64,000 nucleotides of DNA from Erwinia rhapontici (GCF_012271765.1 NZ_VRKO01000005.1:186001-250000); one strand, 5' to 3'; counted from the first letter of the stretch, positions 20,090-31,004 are shown. Made by a program: numbers and translations. Notes: generated from the letters alone by a model not told the origin.

Positions 20090-20875
20090 ATGAGCCACAC
20101 ACGTATGCCTGCACTTTTCCTCGGTCACGGCAGTCCGATGAACGTACTGGAAGAAAATATCTGGACCGAGACCTGGCGTGAGCTGGGGAAAAACCTGCCA
20201 CGTCCAAAAGCGATCATTGCCGTTTCTGCCCACTGGTACACGCGCGGCACGGCGGTGACGGCGATGGAAAAACCACGCACAATTCATGATTTTGGCGGCT
20301 TCCCGCAGGCGTTGTTTGATACACGGTATCCGGCTCCGGGATCGCCGGCACTCGCCCGCCAGATAGCGGAAACACTGGCCCCGGTGGCAGTCGATCTGGA
20401 TCAGGAGTGGGGATTCGATCACGGTTCCTGGGGCGTATTAATCAAAATGTACCCGGATGCGGACATTCCCGTGGTGCAACTCAGCGTGGATGGGACGAAA
20501 CCTGCCGCATACCATTTTGAATTAGGCCGTAAACTGGCAGCGCTGCGCGATCAGGGCATCATGATTGTTGCCAGTGGAAACGTGGTACACAACCTGCGTA
20601 TGGTGCGCTGGCAGGGCGAAGCAGAAGCCTATCCGTGGGCAGAATCTTTTAACCAGTACGTGCGCGATAATCTGAGCTGGGAAGGCGAAGATGAGCAGCA
20701 TCCACTGGTGAACTTTATGCAGCACGAGGGGGCGGCGCTGTCGAACCCGACACCAGAACATTACCTGCCGTTGTTGTATGTGCTCGGCGCACGTGCTGAG
20801 GGCGAAGCGATATCTGTCCCGGTGGATGGGATTGTGATGGGGTCATTAAGCATGCTGTCGGTGCAGGTGGGGTAG
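20090..20875 (+). CDS. ygiD: 4,5-DOPA dioxygenase extradiol family protein
   Basis: 261-residue member of the LigB superfamily (class III extradiol ring-cleavage dioxygenases). FLGHGSPMNVL near residue 12, VSAHWYTRG near 46, and the later FDHGSWGVL and GNVVHNLR segments supply the His metal ligands. E. coli YgiD shows zinc-dependent DOPA 4,5-dioxygenase activity; the physiological substrate is unknown. Shine-Dalgarno signal is weak (CTGGGA). It converges on ygiC across the 50-bp tandem array. Confidence 0.93.
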   Translation: MSHTRMPALFLGHGSPMNVLEENIWTETWRELGKNLPRPKAIIAVSAHWYTRGTAVTAMEKPRTIHDFGGFPQALFDTRYPAPGSPALARQIAETLAPVAVDLDQEWGFDHGSWGVLIKMYPDADIPVVQLSVDGTKPAAYHFELGRKLAALRDQGIMIVASGNVVHNLRMVRWQGEAEAYPWAESFNQYVRDNLSWEGEDEQHPLVNFMQHEGAALSNPTPEHYLPLLYVLGARAEGEAISVPVDGIVMGSLSMLSVQVG

Positions 20876-20879
20876 CAGA

Positions 20880-20897
20880 GGCCGGGCATGCCCGGCC
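20880..20897. repeat. 18-bp perfect palindrome after ygiD
   Basis: GGCCGGGCATGCCCGGCC, centred on GGCATGCC, begins 5 bases after the ygiD stop. It is a member of the convergent-junction palindrome family and marks the left border of the tandem array. Confidence 0.78.
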
Positions 20898-20910
20898 ACT
20901 ACGTGACCAT

Positions 20911-21140
20911 TTTGCACAAGCATATGTAGGGGCGAGGCATACCAGACCACGGCGTGCAATTTTGCACAAGCATATGTAGGGGTGAGGCATACCAGATCAC
21001 GGCGTGCAATTTTGCACAAGCATATGTAGGGGCGAGGCATACCAGACCACGGCGTGCAATTTTGCACAAGCATATGTAGGGGTGAGGCATACCAGACCAC
21101 GACGTGCAATTTTGCACAATCATGGGTAGGGGCGAGGCAT
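20911..21140. repeat. 50-bp tandem repeat array, 4.6 units
   Basis: Units start at 20911, 20961, 21011, 21061 and 21111 (the last partial). Each begins TTTGCACAAGCATATG, continues GTAGGGGCGAGGCAT, then ACCAGACCACGGCGTGCAAT. A C/T difference at unit position 23 alternates between units (GGCGAGG, GGTGAGG, GGCGAGG, GGTGAGG), suggesting duplication of a dimer. GTGCAA-TT-TTGCAC hairpins span each unit junction. There are no unique spacers, so it is not CRISPR. The final partial unit runs into an intact palindrome. Confidence 0.92.
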
Positions 21141-21149
21141 GCCTCGCCC
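21130..21149. repeat. 20-bp perfect palindrome at the end of the tandem array
   Basis: GGGCGAGGCATGCCTCGCCC is an intact member of the GGCATGCC family, lying 12 bases before the ygiC stop. The array units carry only its left half (GGGGCGAGGCAT), followed by ACCAGACC instead of the complementary half. Confidence 0.82.
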
Positions 21150-21161
21150 GACGATCACACA

Positions 21162-22322
21162 TTATTCGATAAACGCGTGTGGATAGAAGCGCGAGAGATC
21201 CTGAGTGATCAGATCGCGGTCTTCACGCAAACCAATACCCGCTGGCTGATCGTTGATCAGCCAGGATCCGATCAGCGTATAGCTGTCGCCGAACTTTGGC
21301 AGCGGATGGAACTGCTGCACGATCATACCTTCCTCACCGTACGGCCCATCAACACGTGCAATCTCTTTACCGTTTTCTACGATGCGGATATTGGCACCCT
21401 CGCGGGAAAACAACGGTTTAACCACATATTTATCCATATGCGGTACGTTATCTTCAGCAAAGTAAGCGGGCAGCAAGTTCGGATGGTTCGGGAACATTTT
21501 CCACAGCAGCGGCAGCAGCGCTTTATTGGAAATAATGCTTTTCCAACCAGGCTCCAGCCAGCGCACACCGGCGTCAGCCAGTTTGGTGGAGAACATCTCA
21601 CGCAGCATAAATTCCCATGGATAGAGCTTAAACAGATTGCCGATCACCTGATCGTGAACATCGGTAAACTGCCCTTTCTCACCCAGGCCGATTTCATCCA
21701 TATACAGGAATTCACTCGGTAGCCCGGCTTCCGTGGCGCAATCCTGCAGATACTGAACGGTGCCACGATCTTCATCGGTATCACGGCAGCAGGCAAAGTG
21801 TAGCCAGCTAAAACCGTGCTGCTGATGCAGTTCGCCAAAGCGCTCGATCAGTTTTTCCTGCAGGCTGTTGAACTGATCGCTACCCGCAGGGAGCACGCCA
21901 GCATTCAGCTGGTCTTCCAGCCACAGCCACTGGAAGAAAGCCGCTTCATACAGCGAAGTGGGGGTATCGGCGTTATTTTCCAGCAGCTTGGCCGGCGTTA
22001 CACCGTCCCAGGCGAGATCCATTCTTGAGTAAAGTGACGGCTGGCCGCTTTTCCAGGATTCACGCACAAAATCCCAGGTGTGCTTCGGAATGCGGAACTT
22101 GGTCAGCAGTTCTTCACTGTTGACCACCAGTTCCACCGCCTGCAAACACATCTGATGAAGTTCGCTGGTCACATCTTCCAGTGACTCAATCTGCTGCAAC
22201 GTGAACTGGTAATAGGCATCTTCACACCAGTACGGTTCCCCGTGCATGGTGTGAAAACGAAAACCATATTCCGTCGCTTTTTCCCGCCAGTCAGGGCGTT
22301 CAGCAATGGCAATACGTTTCAT
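21162..22322 (-). CDS. ygiC: glutathionylspermidine synthase family ATP-grasp protein
   Basis: 386-residue protein of the C-terminal (ligase) domain family of glutathionylspermidine synthetase. Conserved segments are [57 protein letters not shown] and [18 protein letters not shown], with the ATP-grasp Lys/Glu/Asp pattern. The amidase domain of true Gsp is absent; E. coli YgiC lacks demonstrated Gss activity, so the amine substrate is unknown. It forms an operon with ygiB (6-base gap) downstream of tolC, all minus strand. Confidence 0.92.
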   Translation of the reverse strand: MKRIAIAERPDWREKATEYGFRFHTMHGEPYWCEDAYYQFTLQQIESLEDVTSELHQMCLQAVELVVNSEELLTKFRIPKHTWDFVRESWKSGQPSLYSRMDLAWDGVTPAKLLENNADTPTSLYEAAFFQWLWLEDQLNAGVLPAGSDQFNSLQEKLIERFGELHQQHGFSWLHFACCRDTDEDRGTVQYLQDCATEAGLPSEFLYMDEIGLGEKGQFTDVHDQVIGNLFKLYPWEFMLREMFSTKLADAGVRWLEPGWKSIISNKALLPLLWKMFPNHPNLLPAYFAEDNVPHMDKYVVKPLFSREGANIRIVENGKEIARVDGPYGEEGMIVQQFHPLPKFGDSYTLIGSWLINDQPAGIGLREDRDLITQDLSRFYPHAFIE

Positions 22323-22328
22323 TGGCGA

Positions 22329-22991
22329 TTAGCCCCCCATGCTGCGGTTGGTGCTGGTAGCACTGCTGCGCTGCATGGTGGCTTGCTTGGCAACGGACTC
22401 ACCGAAGCCACCGCGGGTGACGGTGCTGGTGGTGGCCGGTTTTGGCGCCAGCGCTGTTTTAGGCACTGTCATGGTACGGCCCGAGGTTGCTGCGCCGAAG
22501 CTCTTGCCGCTGGCATCAACGAACTTGCCGTTGGCCGGGCTGGCTGGGTTCTTCGAGGAGAACAGCGGCTGCTGCTGCCCCATACCGCCACCCATCATAC
22601 GGCCCATCATGTAACCGGCCATCAGTGGCATCCAGAAGCTTCCGCTGGACTGAGATTCCGCATTGGTAGTACCTACGCCCGCCTGAGCAGGAGCCTGCTG
22701 GCACTGACCTTCACCAAACTCTGCCACGCAGTCTTCACGGGTCGCATATTTCGGTGCGGTTTTGACCGCTTCTTCTTTGGCGCTATTAAACGCCGTAGTG
22801 CACTGTGCGCTCTTGCCTGGGTTAGCGGCCGAGCAGTCATCAGCGTTCTGATACATCGATACAGTTTCGTCGGCCTGTTCACATGCGGCCAGCATAAATA
22901 CTGCACTCACCGCCAGTGCGACCGGCGTTAAATGGCGTGCACTCCAGCTTTTGCGAAAGGAGGCATGATTAATCTGTTTAGTCCGTTTCAT
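22329..22991 (-). CDS. ygiB: UPF0441 family protein, probable lipoprotein
   Basis: 220 residues. A basic N terminus ([20 protein letters not shown]) precedes a hydrophobic stretch ending in the lipobox-like FMLAACEQ, so Cys37 may be lipidated. The middle holds Cys-containing motifs ([39 protein letters not shown]), and a Met/Gly-rich segment ([13 protein letters not shown]) follows. The start at 22991 is chosen by match to E. coli MKRTKSIRHASFRK over an upstream ATG at 23012. Function unknown; conserved in the tolC-ygiB-ygiC operon. Confidence 0.93.
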   Translation of the reverse strand: MKRTKQINHASFRKSWSARHLTPVALAVSAVFMLAACEQADETVSMYQNADDCSAANPGKSAQCTTAFNSAKEEAVKTAPKYATREDCVAEFGEGQCQQAPAQAGVGTTNAESQSSGSFWMPLMAGYMMGRMMGGGMGQQQPLFSSKNPASPANGKFVDASGKSFGAATSGRTMTVPKTALAPKPATTSTVTRGGFGESVAKQATMQRSSATSTNRSMGG

Positions 22992-23105
22992 CACTTTTCG
23001 TCCTGTGCCCAAAGGTAGTGCATAGGATAGGGGAACAGCGGTGAAAAATGAAGCGATGAAGCCTGACCTGGAGGGGATCTTTACGTAGCTATACGTTTGA
23101 TTGTG

Positions 23106-23129
23106 AAGGGGCAGCGTTTGCTGCCCCTT
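23106..23129 (-). terminator. strong hairpin between tolC and ygiB
   Basis: AAGGGGCAGC and GCTGCCCCTT form a perfect 10-bp stem with a 4-nt loop, 6 bases past the tolC stop codon. No T run follows, so it may be a partial terminator or a 3' stabiliser that sets tolC above ygiBC expression. Confidence 0.7.
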
Positions 23130-23135
23130 GGGGAA

Positions 23136-24602
23136 TTACTGACTGAATGGATTACTGTTGCCGCGGGTAGCCGATTTGTTGCTAACCGGCGTCGCTTTGC
23201 TGGCTGAACGGGGTTCAGCACTGTCCGCGTTGGCAGCTTGCTGTGCATTTTCCGGGGCGACGATTTCTGGCGAGGTGCCGACATCTTTGCCCAGATGATT
23301 GTTCAGCGTTTGCAGATCCTGCTCGTTCAGCGTACCCAGCGCAGATTTAATATTGAGCTGGTTAATCATGTAGCTGTAACGGGCATTCGCCAGCTGCTGC
23401 TTAGCGTTATACAGCGTGGTGGTGGCATCCAGCACGTCAACGATAGTACGGGTACCCACGGAGTAACCGGCTTCCATCGCATCCAGCGAGCTCTGTGCAG
23501 AGACAACCGCCTGCTTGTAAGCGTTAATGCTGCTGATCGAGGCGTTCACGTTGTTAAACGAGGAACGCACGGTCTGGATGGCGGAACGGTGTGCGCTTTC
23601 CAACTGCTCACTGGCGGCAACAAACGCATATTGCGCCTGTTTCACCTGGGAACTAACGGCACCGCCGCTGTACAGTGGCAGGTTGAAGCTCAGACCTACC
23701 TGGTTACTGCCTGTGATGTTGTCAGTGTTATTGGGACTGGAACGGTCGCCGCCATAACGGTTGTTGGATAAACCGGTTGAGGCCGTCAGATCCAACGTAG
23801 GCATATGGCCGGTTTCTGATGAACGAATCTGCTCACGCGCCAGGTCCTGAGACAGGCGTGCAGAAAGCAGCGACAGGTTGCGGCTTTCCGCTTCCTTCAG
23901 CAGGGCATTCACTGGCTGAGGTTTTTCCGTTTTAAACGCATCGACGTTCAGCGATGCCAGGCTTGGATAGTAATTGCCGGTCACCTGACGCAGTGTTTCT
24001 ACCGCGTTATCGAGGTCGTTACGCGCGGAAACTTCGCTGGCCAGTACGCTGTCGTACTGGGAGCGTGCGTTCTGCACATCAGTGATGGCGACCAGACCCA
24101 CGTTAAAACGCTGAGTGGTCTGATCCAGTTCACGGTAAATAGATTGCTTCTGGGCTTCGGTATACGACAATGTGTCGATCGCGTTCAACACATTGAAATA
24201 GGCGGTTGCGGTGTTCAGAATCAGGGTCTGTTGTGCCGTCTGATAAGTGACATCCTGGATGCCTGCCGTTTTTTCCTGCAGCGTCAGTGCACGCCATTTT
24301 GACATGTCAAAAATGGTCTGAGTCAGCTGTAACGACGCGCTTTTGGTGGTGCTATTGGTATCTCTGGCATCACGGTAGCCGCTGTTATAGGTATAGTCAG
24401 CGCCCAGGCCTAACTGTGGTAGCAGTGGGCTGCGGGATTCGTTAATTTTCTCAAAGGCAGCATCACGATCGGCGGCAGAGCTACGAAGGTCAGGATTTGA
24501 TAAACGTGCCTGCTGATATACCTGCAGCAGGTTTTCAGCCTGGCTGGCAACACTGAAGCCGCCCAGGCTCAGACCGATGAGTAAAGGGAGCAGTTTGTTC
24601 AT
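23136..24602 (-). CDS. tolC: outer-membrane efflux channel protein
   Basis: Trimeric outer-membrane channel of tripartite drug efflux and type I secretion systems. The 488-residue precursor (E. coli 493) has a signal peptide ending ASQA followed by mature ENLLQVYQQARLSNPDLR, with two structural repeats of the OEP domain (LGADYTYNSGY; VTYQTAQQTLILNTATAYFNVLNAID; YSVGTRTIVDVLDATTTLYNAKQQLANARY). The frame stays open to 24713, but AAGGA lies six bases before the ATG at 24602, which begins the signal peptide. The C-terminal tail after residue about 440 is poorly conserved, as usual. Confidence 0.97.
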   Translation of the reverse strand: MNKLLPLLIGLSLGGFSVASQAENLLQVYQQARLSNPDLRSSAADRDAAFEKINESRSPLLPQLGLGADYTYNSGYRDARDTNSTTKSASLQLTQTIFDMSKWRALTLQEKTAGIQDVTYQTAQQTLILNTATAYFNVLNAIDTLSYTEAQKQSIYRELDQTTQRFNVGLVAITDVQNARSQYDSVLASEVSARNDLDNAVETLRQVTGNYYPSLASLNVDAFKTEKPQPVNALLKEAESRNLSLLSARLSQDLAREQIRSSETGHMPTLDLTASTGLSNNRYGGDRSSPNNTDNITGSNQVGLSFNLPLYSGGAVSSQVKQAQYAFVAASEQLESAHRSAIQTVRSSFNNVNASISSINAYKQAVVSAQSSLDAMEAGYSVGTRTIVDVLDATTTLYNAKQQLANARYSYMINQLNIKSALGTLNEQDLQTLNNHLGKDVGTSPEIVAPENAQQAANADSAEPRSASKATPVSNKSATRGNSNPFSQ

Positions 24603-24812
24603 TTGCATTCCTTGTAGTGCAGCAAAATTGCTATGGTAGCGCTGACGTAGGCCAAAAATTATCGCCGATAATAGCAGAGAGTTCCGATAAGGTAAGTTGG
24701 CTGAAAGTGCCATCCTGCCTTAATTTACTCAAATAAGTCGTTAAGAACCAGACAACTGTCGGAATACTATTGCACTTTACGTTTTTGCCATCACTTAGCA
24801 GGAGACAGAGTT

Positions 24813-25448
24813 ATGGATACTGGTCGTAAATACCCAGTGACTTTCACAAAAAACGATGTAGAAATTATTGCACGAGAGACGCTTTATCGCGGTTTTTTTT
24901 CGCTCGAACGCTATCGCTTTCGTCATCGCTTGTTTAATGGCGGTATGAGTGGTGAAGTGACGCGGGAAATTTTTGAGCGCGGTCACGCTGCCGTGCTGCT
25001 ACCCTATGACCCGAAACGTGATGAAGTGGTGCTGATTGAGCAGATCCGTATTGCCGCTTACGATACCAGCGCGACGCCCTGGGTGCTTGAACTGGTGGCC
25101 GGGATGATCGAACCGGGAGAAACCCCGGAGGGTGTGGCGCGCAGAGAAGCTCTGGAAGAAGCCGGGCTAACGCCGGGTCGTATCAAGCCGATTAGCAATT
25201 ACCTCTCTAGTGCGGGAGGCACCTCCGAGCGTCTGGCGGTGTTTGTCGGTGAAGTGGATGCCAGCGTGGCGCAGGGAAACCACGGCCTGGAGGAAGAGAA
25301 TGAGGATATTCTTGTGCATGTGGTCAGCCGGAGTCAGGCTTATCAATGGGTGGAACAGGGGAAAATCGATAACGCTGCTGCTGTCATTGCTTTGCAATGG
25401 CTGGAGTTGCACCATAAACAGCTACGCCAAGAGTGGAATCCTGAATAA
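24813..25448 (+). CDS. nudF: ADP-ribose pyrophosphatase
   Basis: Hydrolyses ADP-ribose to AMP and ribose 5-phosphate. 211 residues (E. coli 209). The Nudix box lies at residues 97-119, [23 protein letters not shown] in pattern, with all metal-binding Glu present. Divergent from tolC. Its stop overlaps the yqiB start by one base, so nudF-yqiB-cpdA-yqiA-parE reads as one transcription unit. Confidence 0.97.
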   Translation: MDTGRKYPVTFTKNDVEIIARETLYRGFFSLERYRFRHRLFNGGMSGEVTREIFERGHAAVLLPYDPKRDEVVLIEQIRIAAYDTSATPWVLELVAGMIEPGETPEGVARREALEEAGLTPGRIKPISNYLSSAGGTSERLAVFVGEVDASVAQGNHGLEEENEDILVHVVSRSQAYQWVEQGKIDNAAAVIALQWLELHHKQLRQEWNPE

Positions 25449-25870
25449 TGAAACGTTATGTCCCCGACTTTCCTGAAATGATGCGTGTCTGCGAAACGAA
25501 CTTTGCGCAGCTGCGGCGTTTATTGCCAAAGGAGGATCGGGTGGGTGAATCGATGGCGTATCAGGTGAACGGTGCCAGCTATCTCATAACCATTCAGGAG
25601 TCGACCCGTTACACCACGCTGGTGGAAATCAGGCAAACGGCCCCTGCGGTCAGTTACTGGAGCCTGCCTTCGATGTCCGTGCGGTTGTATCATGACGCGA
25701 TGGTGGCGGAAGTGTGTTCCACTCAGCAGATCTATCGCTTTAAAGCACGCTATGATTATCCTAATAAAAAGCTGCATCAGCGTGATGAAAAGCACCAAAT
25801 TAACCAATTTTTAGCGGACTGGTTGCGCTACTGTTTGTCCCACGGTGCGATAGCCGTTCCGGTATGTTGA
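25448..25870 (+). CDS. yqiB: DUF1249 family protein
   Basis: 140 residues. Characteristic segments are [27 protein letters not shown] and [15 protein letters not shown], with the ending [18 protein letters not shown]. Starts within the nudF stop codon (TAATG overlap), implying translational coupling. Conserved between nudF and cpdA; molecular function unknown. Confidence 0.95.
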   Translation: MKRYVPDFPEMMRVCETNFAQLRRLLPKEDRVGESMAYQVNGASYLITIQESTRYTTLVEIRQTAPAVSYWSLPSMSVRLYHDAMVAEVCSTQQIYRFKARYDYPNKKLHQRDEKHQINQFLADWLRYCLSHGAIAVPVC

Positions 25871-25974
25871 AAACGCTGCAACAATTTTCAGATGTGTACC
25901 CAAATGAATGTATAAAGCAGGAAGCCGATGCGCCTGCGGCCTGAAACAGATGGGTATTACCTTAAGGACTTTGA

Positions 25975-26802
25975 TTGGATAGCCTGTTAAAACTTCCTGT
26001 GGCGAGTGGGTCCAAAGTCAGGATTTTACAGATAACGGACACTCACCTTTTTGCAGGTAAACATGAAACGCTGCTAGGGGTAAATACCTGGGCCAGTTTT
26101 GATGCCGTGCTGGATGTTATCGCAGCGGATAAGCGTCACTACGATTTGATTGTCGCCACTGGCGATCTGGCACAGGACCACTCCGCTCTTGCCTATCAGC
26201 ATTTCGCTGAGGGCATTGCTCGCCTGCCTGCCCCCTGCGTCTGGTTGCCTGGCAACCATGACTTCCAGCCAACCATGTTTACCACGCTGGCGGCCTCGAC
26301 GATTGCCGACCAAAAACAGGTGCTGGTCGGGGATCACTGGCAAATTGTGTTGCTGGACAGTCAGGTCTTCGGTGTCCCGCACGGTGAACTGAGCGAGTAC
26401 CAGTTGGAATGGCTTGAAAGTGTACTGGCAGCAGAGCCGCAGCGGCACACGTTGGTATTATTGCATCACCATCCGGTACCGTCTGGCTGTTCGTGGCTTG
26501 ACCAACACAGTCTGCGTAATCCGCATATGCTGGATACGGTCCTGCGACGCTATCCGCAGGCGAGAAATTTGTTATGCGGGCATATCCATCAAGAACTCGA
26601 CCTTGAATGGCAGGGGCGGCGTGTGCTGGCTTCACCTTCCACCTGCGTCCAGTTCAAACCACACTGTACCAACTTCACGATTGACGCTGAGTCTCCAGGC
26701 TGGCGCTGGCTGGACCTGTATGACGATGGTCGGCTCGACACTCAGGTGCAACGTCTGACCACGCGCATATTTAACCCGGATCTCGACTCAGAAGGATACT
26801 GA
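25975..26802 (+). CDS. cpdA: 3',5'-cyclic-AMP phosphodiesterase
   Basis: Class III metallophosphoesterase that hydrolyses cAMP (Fe/Mn binuclear site). The 275-residue protein contains TDTHLF (Asp22, His24), ATGDLAQDHS, LPGNHDF, LLHHHPVP and CGHIHQ, the full set of metal ligands. The start is TTG at 25975: AAGGA at 25964-25968 is well placed and the product MDSLLKLP matches E. coli MESLLTLP. The rare start may keep expression low. Only 3 bases separate it from yqiA. Confidence 0.95.
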   Translation: MDSLLKLPVASGSKVRILQITDTHLFAGKHETLLGVNTWASFDAVLDVIAADKRHYDLIVATGDLAQDHSALAYQHFAEGIARLPAPCVWLPGNHDFQPTMFTTLAASTIADQKQVLVGDHWQIVLLDSQVFGVPHGELSEYQLEWLESVLAAEPQRHTLVLLHHHPVPSGCSWLDQHSLRNPHMLDTVLRRYPQARNLLCGHIHQELDLEWQGRRVLASPSTCVQFKPHCTNFTIDAESPGWRWLDLYDDGRLDTQVQRLTTRIFNPDLDSEGY

Positions 26803-26805
26803 CCG

Positions 26806-27384
26806 ATGGCCACGCTGCTTTATCTGCATGGTTTTAACAGTTCGCCGCAGTCTGCCAAGGCAACGCAGTTTAAACAGTGGCTGGCAGAGCAACGTCCTGA
26901 CATCACTCTGCATGTGCCCCAGCTTCCGGCATTCCCCTCCGAAGCTGCCGCGCTGCTGGAGACGTTTGTTATGCAGTCAGCGGGCGAGCCGCTGGGCATT
27001 ATAGGCTCGTCGTTGGGCGGTTATTATGCCACCTGGCTGTCCCAATGTTTCACGCTGCCCGCCGTGGTGGTGAACCCAGCGGTACGCCCGTTTGAGCTGC
27101 TGGCTGATTACCTCGGCCACAACGAGAACCCATACACCGGTCAGCAATATGTGTTAGAGTCTCGCCATATTTACGATCTAAAAGTGATGCAAATTGACCC
27201 GTTAGAGTCACCAGACTTGCTCTGGTTACTGCAACAAACGGGTGATGAAGTGCTCGACTACCGCCAGGCCCTGGACTACTACAGCGCCTGCCGCCAAACG
27301 GTAGAAGAGGGCGGAAATCATGCTTTTATCGGATTCGAACGCCATTTCTCCGCGATGCTCGACTTCCTGGGTTTCCAGGAATGA
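26806..27384 (+). CDS. yqiA: alpha/beta-hydrolase esterase
   Basis: 192 residues of the UPF0227/YqiA family. An oxyanion-hole motif [10 protein letters not shown] lies near residue 6, the nucleophile elbow GSSLGG places Ser69 as catalytic, and [13 protein letters not shown] near the C terminus supplies His. Short-chain acyl esterase activity is reported for E. coli YqiA; the natural substrate is unknown. Coupled to cpdA and followed by parE. Confidence 0.94.
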   Translation: MATLLYLHGFNSSPQSAKATQFKQWLAEQRPDITLHVPQLPAFPSEAAALLETFVMQSAGEPLGIIGSSLGGYYATWLSQCFTLPAVVVNPAVRPFELLADYLGHNENPYTGQQYVLESRHIYDLKVMQIDPLESPDLLWLLQQTGDEVLDYRQALDYYSACRQTVEEGGNHAFIGFERHFSAMLDFLGFQE

Positions 27385-27389
27385 GATAG

Positions 27390-29333
<1,944 letters not shown>

Positions 29334-29414
29334 TGTCAGTTGACCCTGGAGTTGAAGTTAAGCTGTTGAAAAAGAGAATTAATTTCCCAGTTTATTGAAA
29401 GGTGATCGCCGGGG

Positions 29415-29438
29415 GGCAGTTTTTTTAAACTGCCTTTT
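29415..29438 (+). terminator. terminator after parE
   Basis: GGCAGTTT...AAACTGCC forms a stem followed by TTTT, about 80 bases past parE. It marks the border of the nudF-parE unit and the accessory block. The rest of the 308-base gap (29439-29641) is the regulated leader of the DJ-1 family gene, with two operators. Confidence 0.8.
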
Positions 29439-29517
29439 AAGCAAGGATGCTTTTGCCTCACGCTGAATGATCTGTCCCCAGGATGAAAGACAATCTGAAG
29501 ATGTTTACTATTATTTG

Positions 29518-29532
29518 TAGACGACTGGTCTA
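29518..29532. promoter_or_regulatory. NemR-type operator 1
   Basis: TAGACGACTGGTCTA is an inverted repeat with TAGAC/GTCTA arms, read on the minus strand as TAGACC-AGTC-GTCTA, closely resembling the E. coli NemR box. Its right arm overlaps a -10-like TCTAAT (29529-29534). Confidence 0.75.
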
Positions 29533-29590
29533 ATTGCTGTTAGCTTAACGACATGACTTGAGCAGATGAAGCCTTGTTACAACTACCATC

Positions 29591-29605
29591 TAGACGACTG
29601 GTCTA
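29591..29605. promoter_or_regulatory. NemR-type operator 2
   Basis: An identical 15-bp copy 73 bases downstream of operator 1, again running into TCTAAT (29602-29607), and 36 bases before the DJ-1 family start codon. The spacing of about seven helical turns would allow same-face binding. Confidence 0.75.
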
Positions 29606-29641
29606 ATTCAAGCATTTCAAACTGACAGGCAGGAGATTAAG

Positions 29642-30322
29642 ATGAAGATTCTTATGGTGTTAACCTCACACGACCAGCTGGGCAATACCGGACGTAAAAC
29701 TGGTTTCTGGCTTGAAGAGCTGGCAGCTCCCTACTACGCATTTAAAGATGCGGGCGCAGAAATTACGCTGGCCTCGCCAAAGGGCGGCAACCCGCCGTTA
29801 GATGCAAAAAGTAATGAGCCGGATTTTCAGACTGAACAGACCCACCGCTTTGAGGCCGATGCAGAAGCAACTGCCCAGCTTGCCGCCACGGTGCGTCTGG
29901 ACAGCATTTCGCAAGACGGGTACGACGCGGTCTTTTATCCGGGCGGCCATGGCCCGCTGTGGGATCTGGCCGAAGATAAAAACTCTATCGCGCTGATTGA
30001 AGCCTTCCTCGCGGCAAACAAGCCTGTGGCACTGGTCTGCCATGCACCGGGCGTCCTTCGCCACGTTAAAACACCCGAAGGGCAACCGCTGGTGGCAGGC
30101 CGCAAAGTCACCGGCTTTACCAATAGTGAAGAGGACGCAGTGGGCCTGACTGACGTGGTGCCTTTCCTGGTGGAAGATGAATTGATTGCCAAAGGTGGAA
30201 TTTATTCCAAAGGGGCGGACTGGAGTTCGTATGTCGTCAGCGATGGTCTGCTGATCACCGGACAAAATCCAACTTCATCAGCGGCAACGGCGGAACAACT
30301 GATCCGACAGCTGACCGAATAA
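29642..30322 (+). CDS. type 1 glutamine amidotransferase-like (DJ-1/PfpI superfamily) protein
   Basis: 226 residues. Glu25 in FWLEELAAPYY, PGGHGPLWDL near residue 100, and the nucleophile elbow LVCHAPGV with Cys133-His134 match the Hsp31/DJ-1 branch, whose members act as glutathione-independent glyoxalases, deglycases or chaperones. It follows two NemR-type operators and precedes the nemR-like gene, pointing to a role in handling methylglyoxal or other electrophiles (inference). The AGGAG Shine-Dalgarno lies seven bases upstream of the ATG. The exact activity cannot be read from sequence. Confidence 0.88.
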   Translation: MKILMVLTSHDQLGNTGRKTGFWLEELAAPYYAFKDAGAEITLASPKGGNPPLDAKSNEPDFQTEQTHRFEADAEATAQLAATVRLDSISQDGYDAVFYPGGHGPLWDLAEDKNSIALIEAFLAANKPVALVCHAPGVLRHVKTPEGQPLVAGRKVTGFTNSEEDAVGLTDVVPFLVEDELIAKGGIYSKGADWSSYVVSDGLLITGQNPTSSAATAEQLIRQLTE

Positions 30323-30334
30323 ACGGTGCTTACC

Positions 30335-30360
30335 TGGGGCAGCGATATTTAGCTGCCCCA
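30335..30360. terminator. hairpin after the DJ-1 family gene
   Basis: TGGGGCAGC and GCTGCCCCA form a perfect 9-bp stem with an 8-nt AU-rich loop directly before operator 3. The regulator gene therefore probably has its own promoter as well. Confidence 0.75.
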
Positions 30361-30362
30361 TA

Positions 30363-30377
30363 TAGACGACTGGTCTA
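30363..30377. promoter_or_regulatory. NemR-type operator 3
   Basis: A third exact copy of TAGACGACTGGTCTA, 21 bases before the start codon of the TetR-family gene. This placement implies direct autorepression by blocking transcription start. Confidence 0.78.
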
Positions 30378-30398
30378 GTTTTTTGGTAACGTTAACCT

Positions 30399-31004
30399 AT
30401 GACGACTTCAACTCAACATCATAGCAACGACATCCGCGACCATATCCTCGCCACAGGCCAACGTATCATGGCAGGCAAGGGTTTTTCGGCTGTCGGATTA
30501 AACGAAATACTCACTGATGCGGGTGTGCCCAAAGGTTCGTTTTATCACTACTTCAGCTCGAAAGAAGCATTTGGGGTAGCGATGCTGGCTCGTTATTTTG
30601 ATGATTATCTGGCAGAAATTGATAGCACCCTGAGCCAGCCTGGTCTCAATATGGCGCAGCGGCTGATGAACTACTGGCGGCAATGGCGTGAATCACAATC
30701 GTTTTCGCATTGTCAGGGTAAGTGCCTTGCCGTGAAACTCGGGGCTGAAGTGGCCGATCTTTCTGACACTATGCGCGTGACACTTGAGTCAGGAACTTCA
30801 GGAATCATATCGCGCCTTGCGGAAGCGTTAGAGGCCGGTGTCGCCGAGGGTTCTCTGACTATCGATGATCATCCCACCAACGTGGCGGAAAACCTTTATC
30901 AGCTTTGGTTGGGTGCCAGCGTGATGGTCAAAATTGTGCGCAATACAGGCCCGTTTGATTCAGCCATGCGCCTGACGCAGAAAATTATTCGCATCGCTCC
31001 TTAA
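30399..31004 (+). CDS. NemR-like TetR/AcrR family redox-sensing repressor
   Basis: 201 residues. The N-terminal helix-turn-helix reads LNEILTDAGVPKGSFYHYFSSKEAFGVAML (about residues 34-63), nearly the same as E. coli NemR. The ligand domain has HCQGKCLAVKLGAEVADLS, with Cys109 in the place of NemR Cys106 (GCLTVKLSAEV), plus an extra Cys105. NemR senses N-ethylmaleimide, quinones, methylglyoxal and HOCl through cysteine modification. No nemA or gloA is adjacent here; the DJ-1 family gene takes that place. It could be a paralogue with different targets. Confidence 0.85.
   Translation: MTTSTQHHSNDIRDHILATGQRIMAGKGFSAVGLNEILTDAGVPKGSFYHYFSSKEAFGVAMLARYFDDYLAEIDSTLSQPGLNMAQRLMNYWRQWRESQSFSHCQGKCLAVKLGAEVADLSDTMRVTLESGTSGIISRLAEALEAGVAEGSLTIDDHPTNVAENLYQLWLGASVMVKIVRNTGPFDSAMRLTQKIIRIAP

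Noticed and set aside
20911-21140. Possible CRISPR array
   Set aside because: The units are adjacent 50-bp copies with no variable spacers, and no cas genes are nearby.
20846-21162. Long open frames on both strands across the 50-bp repeats
   Set aside because: They arise because the repeat unit lacks stops; the products are repeats of the same short peptide and no ribosome site is present.
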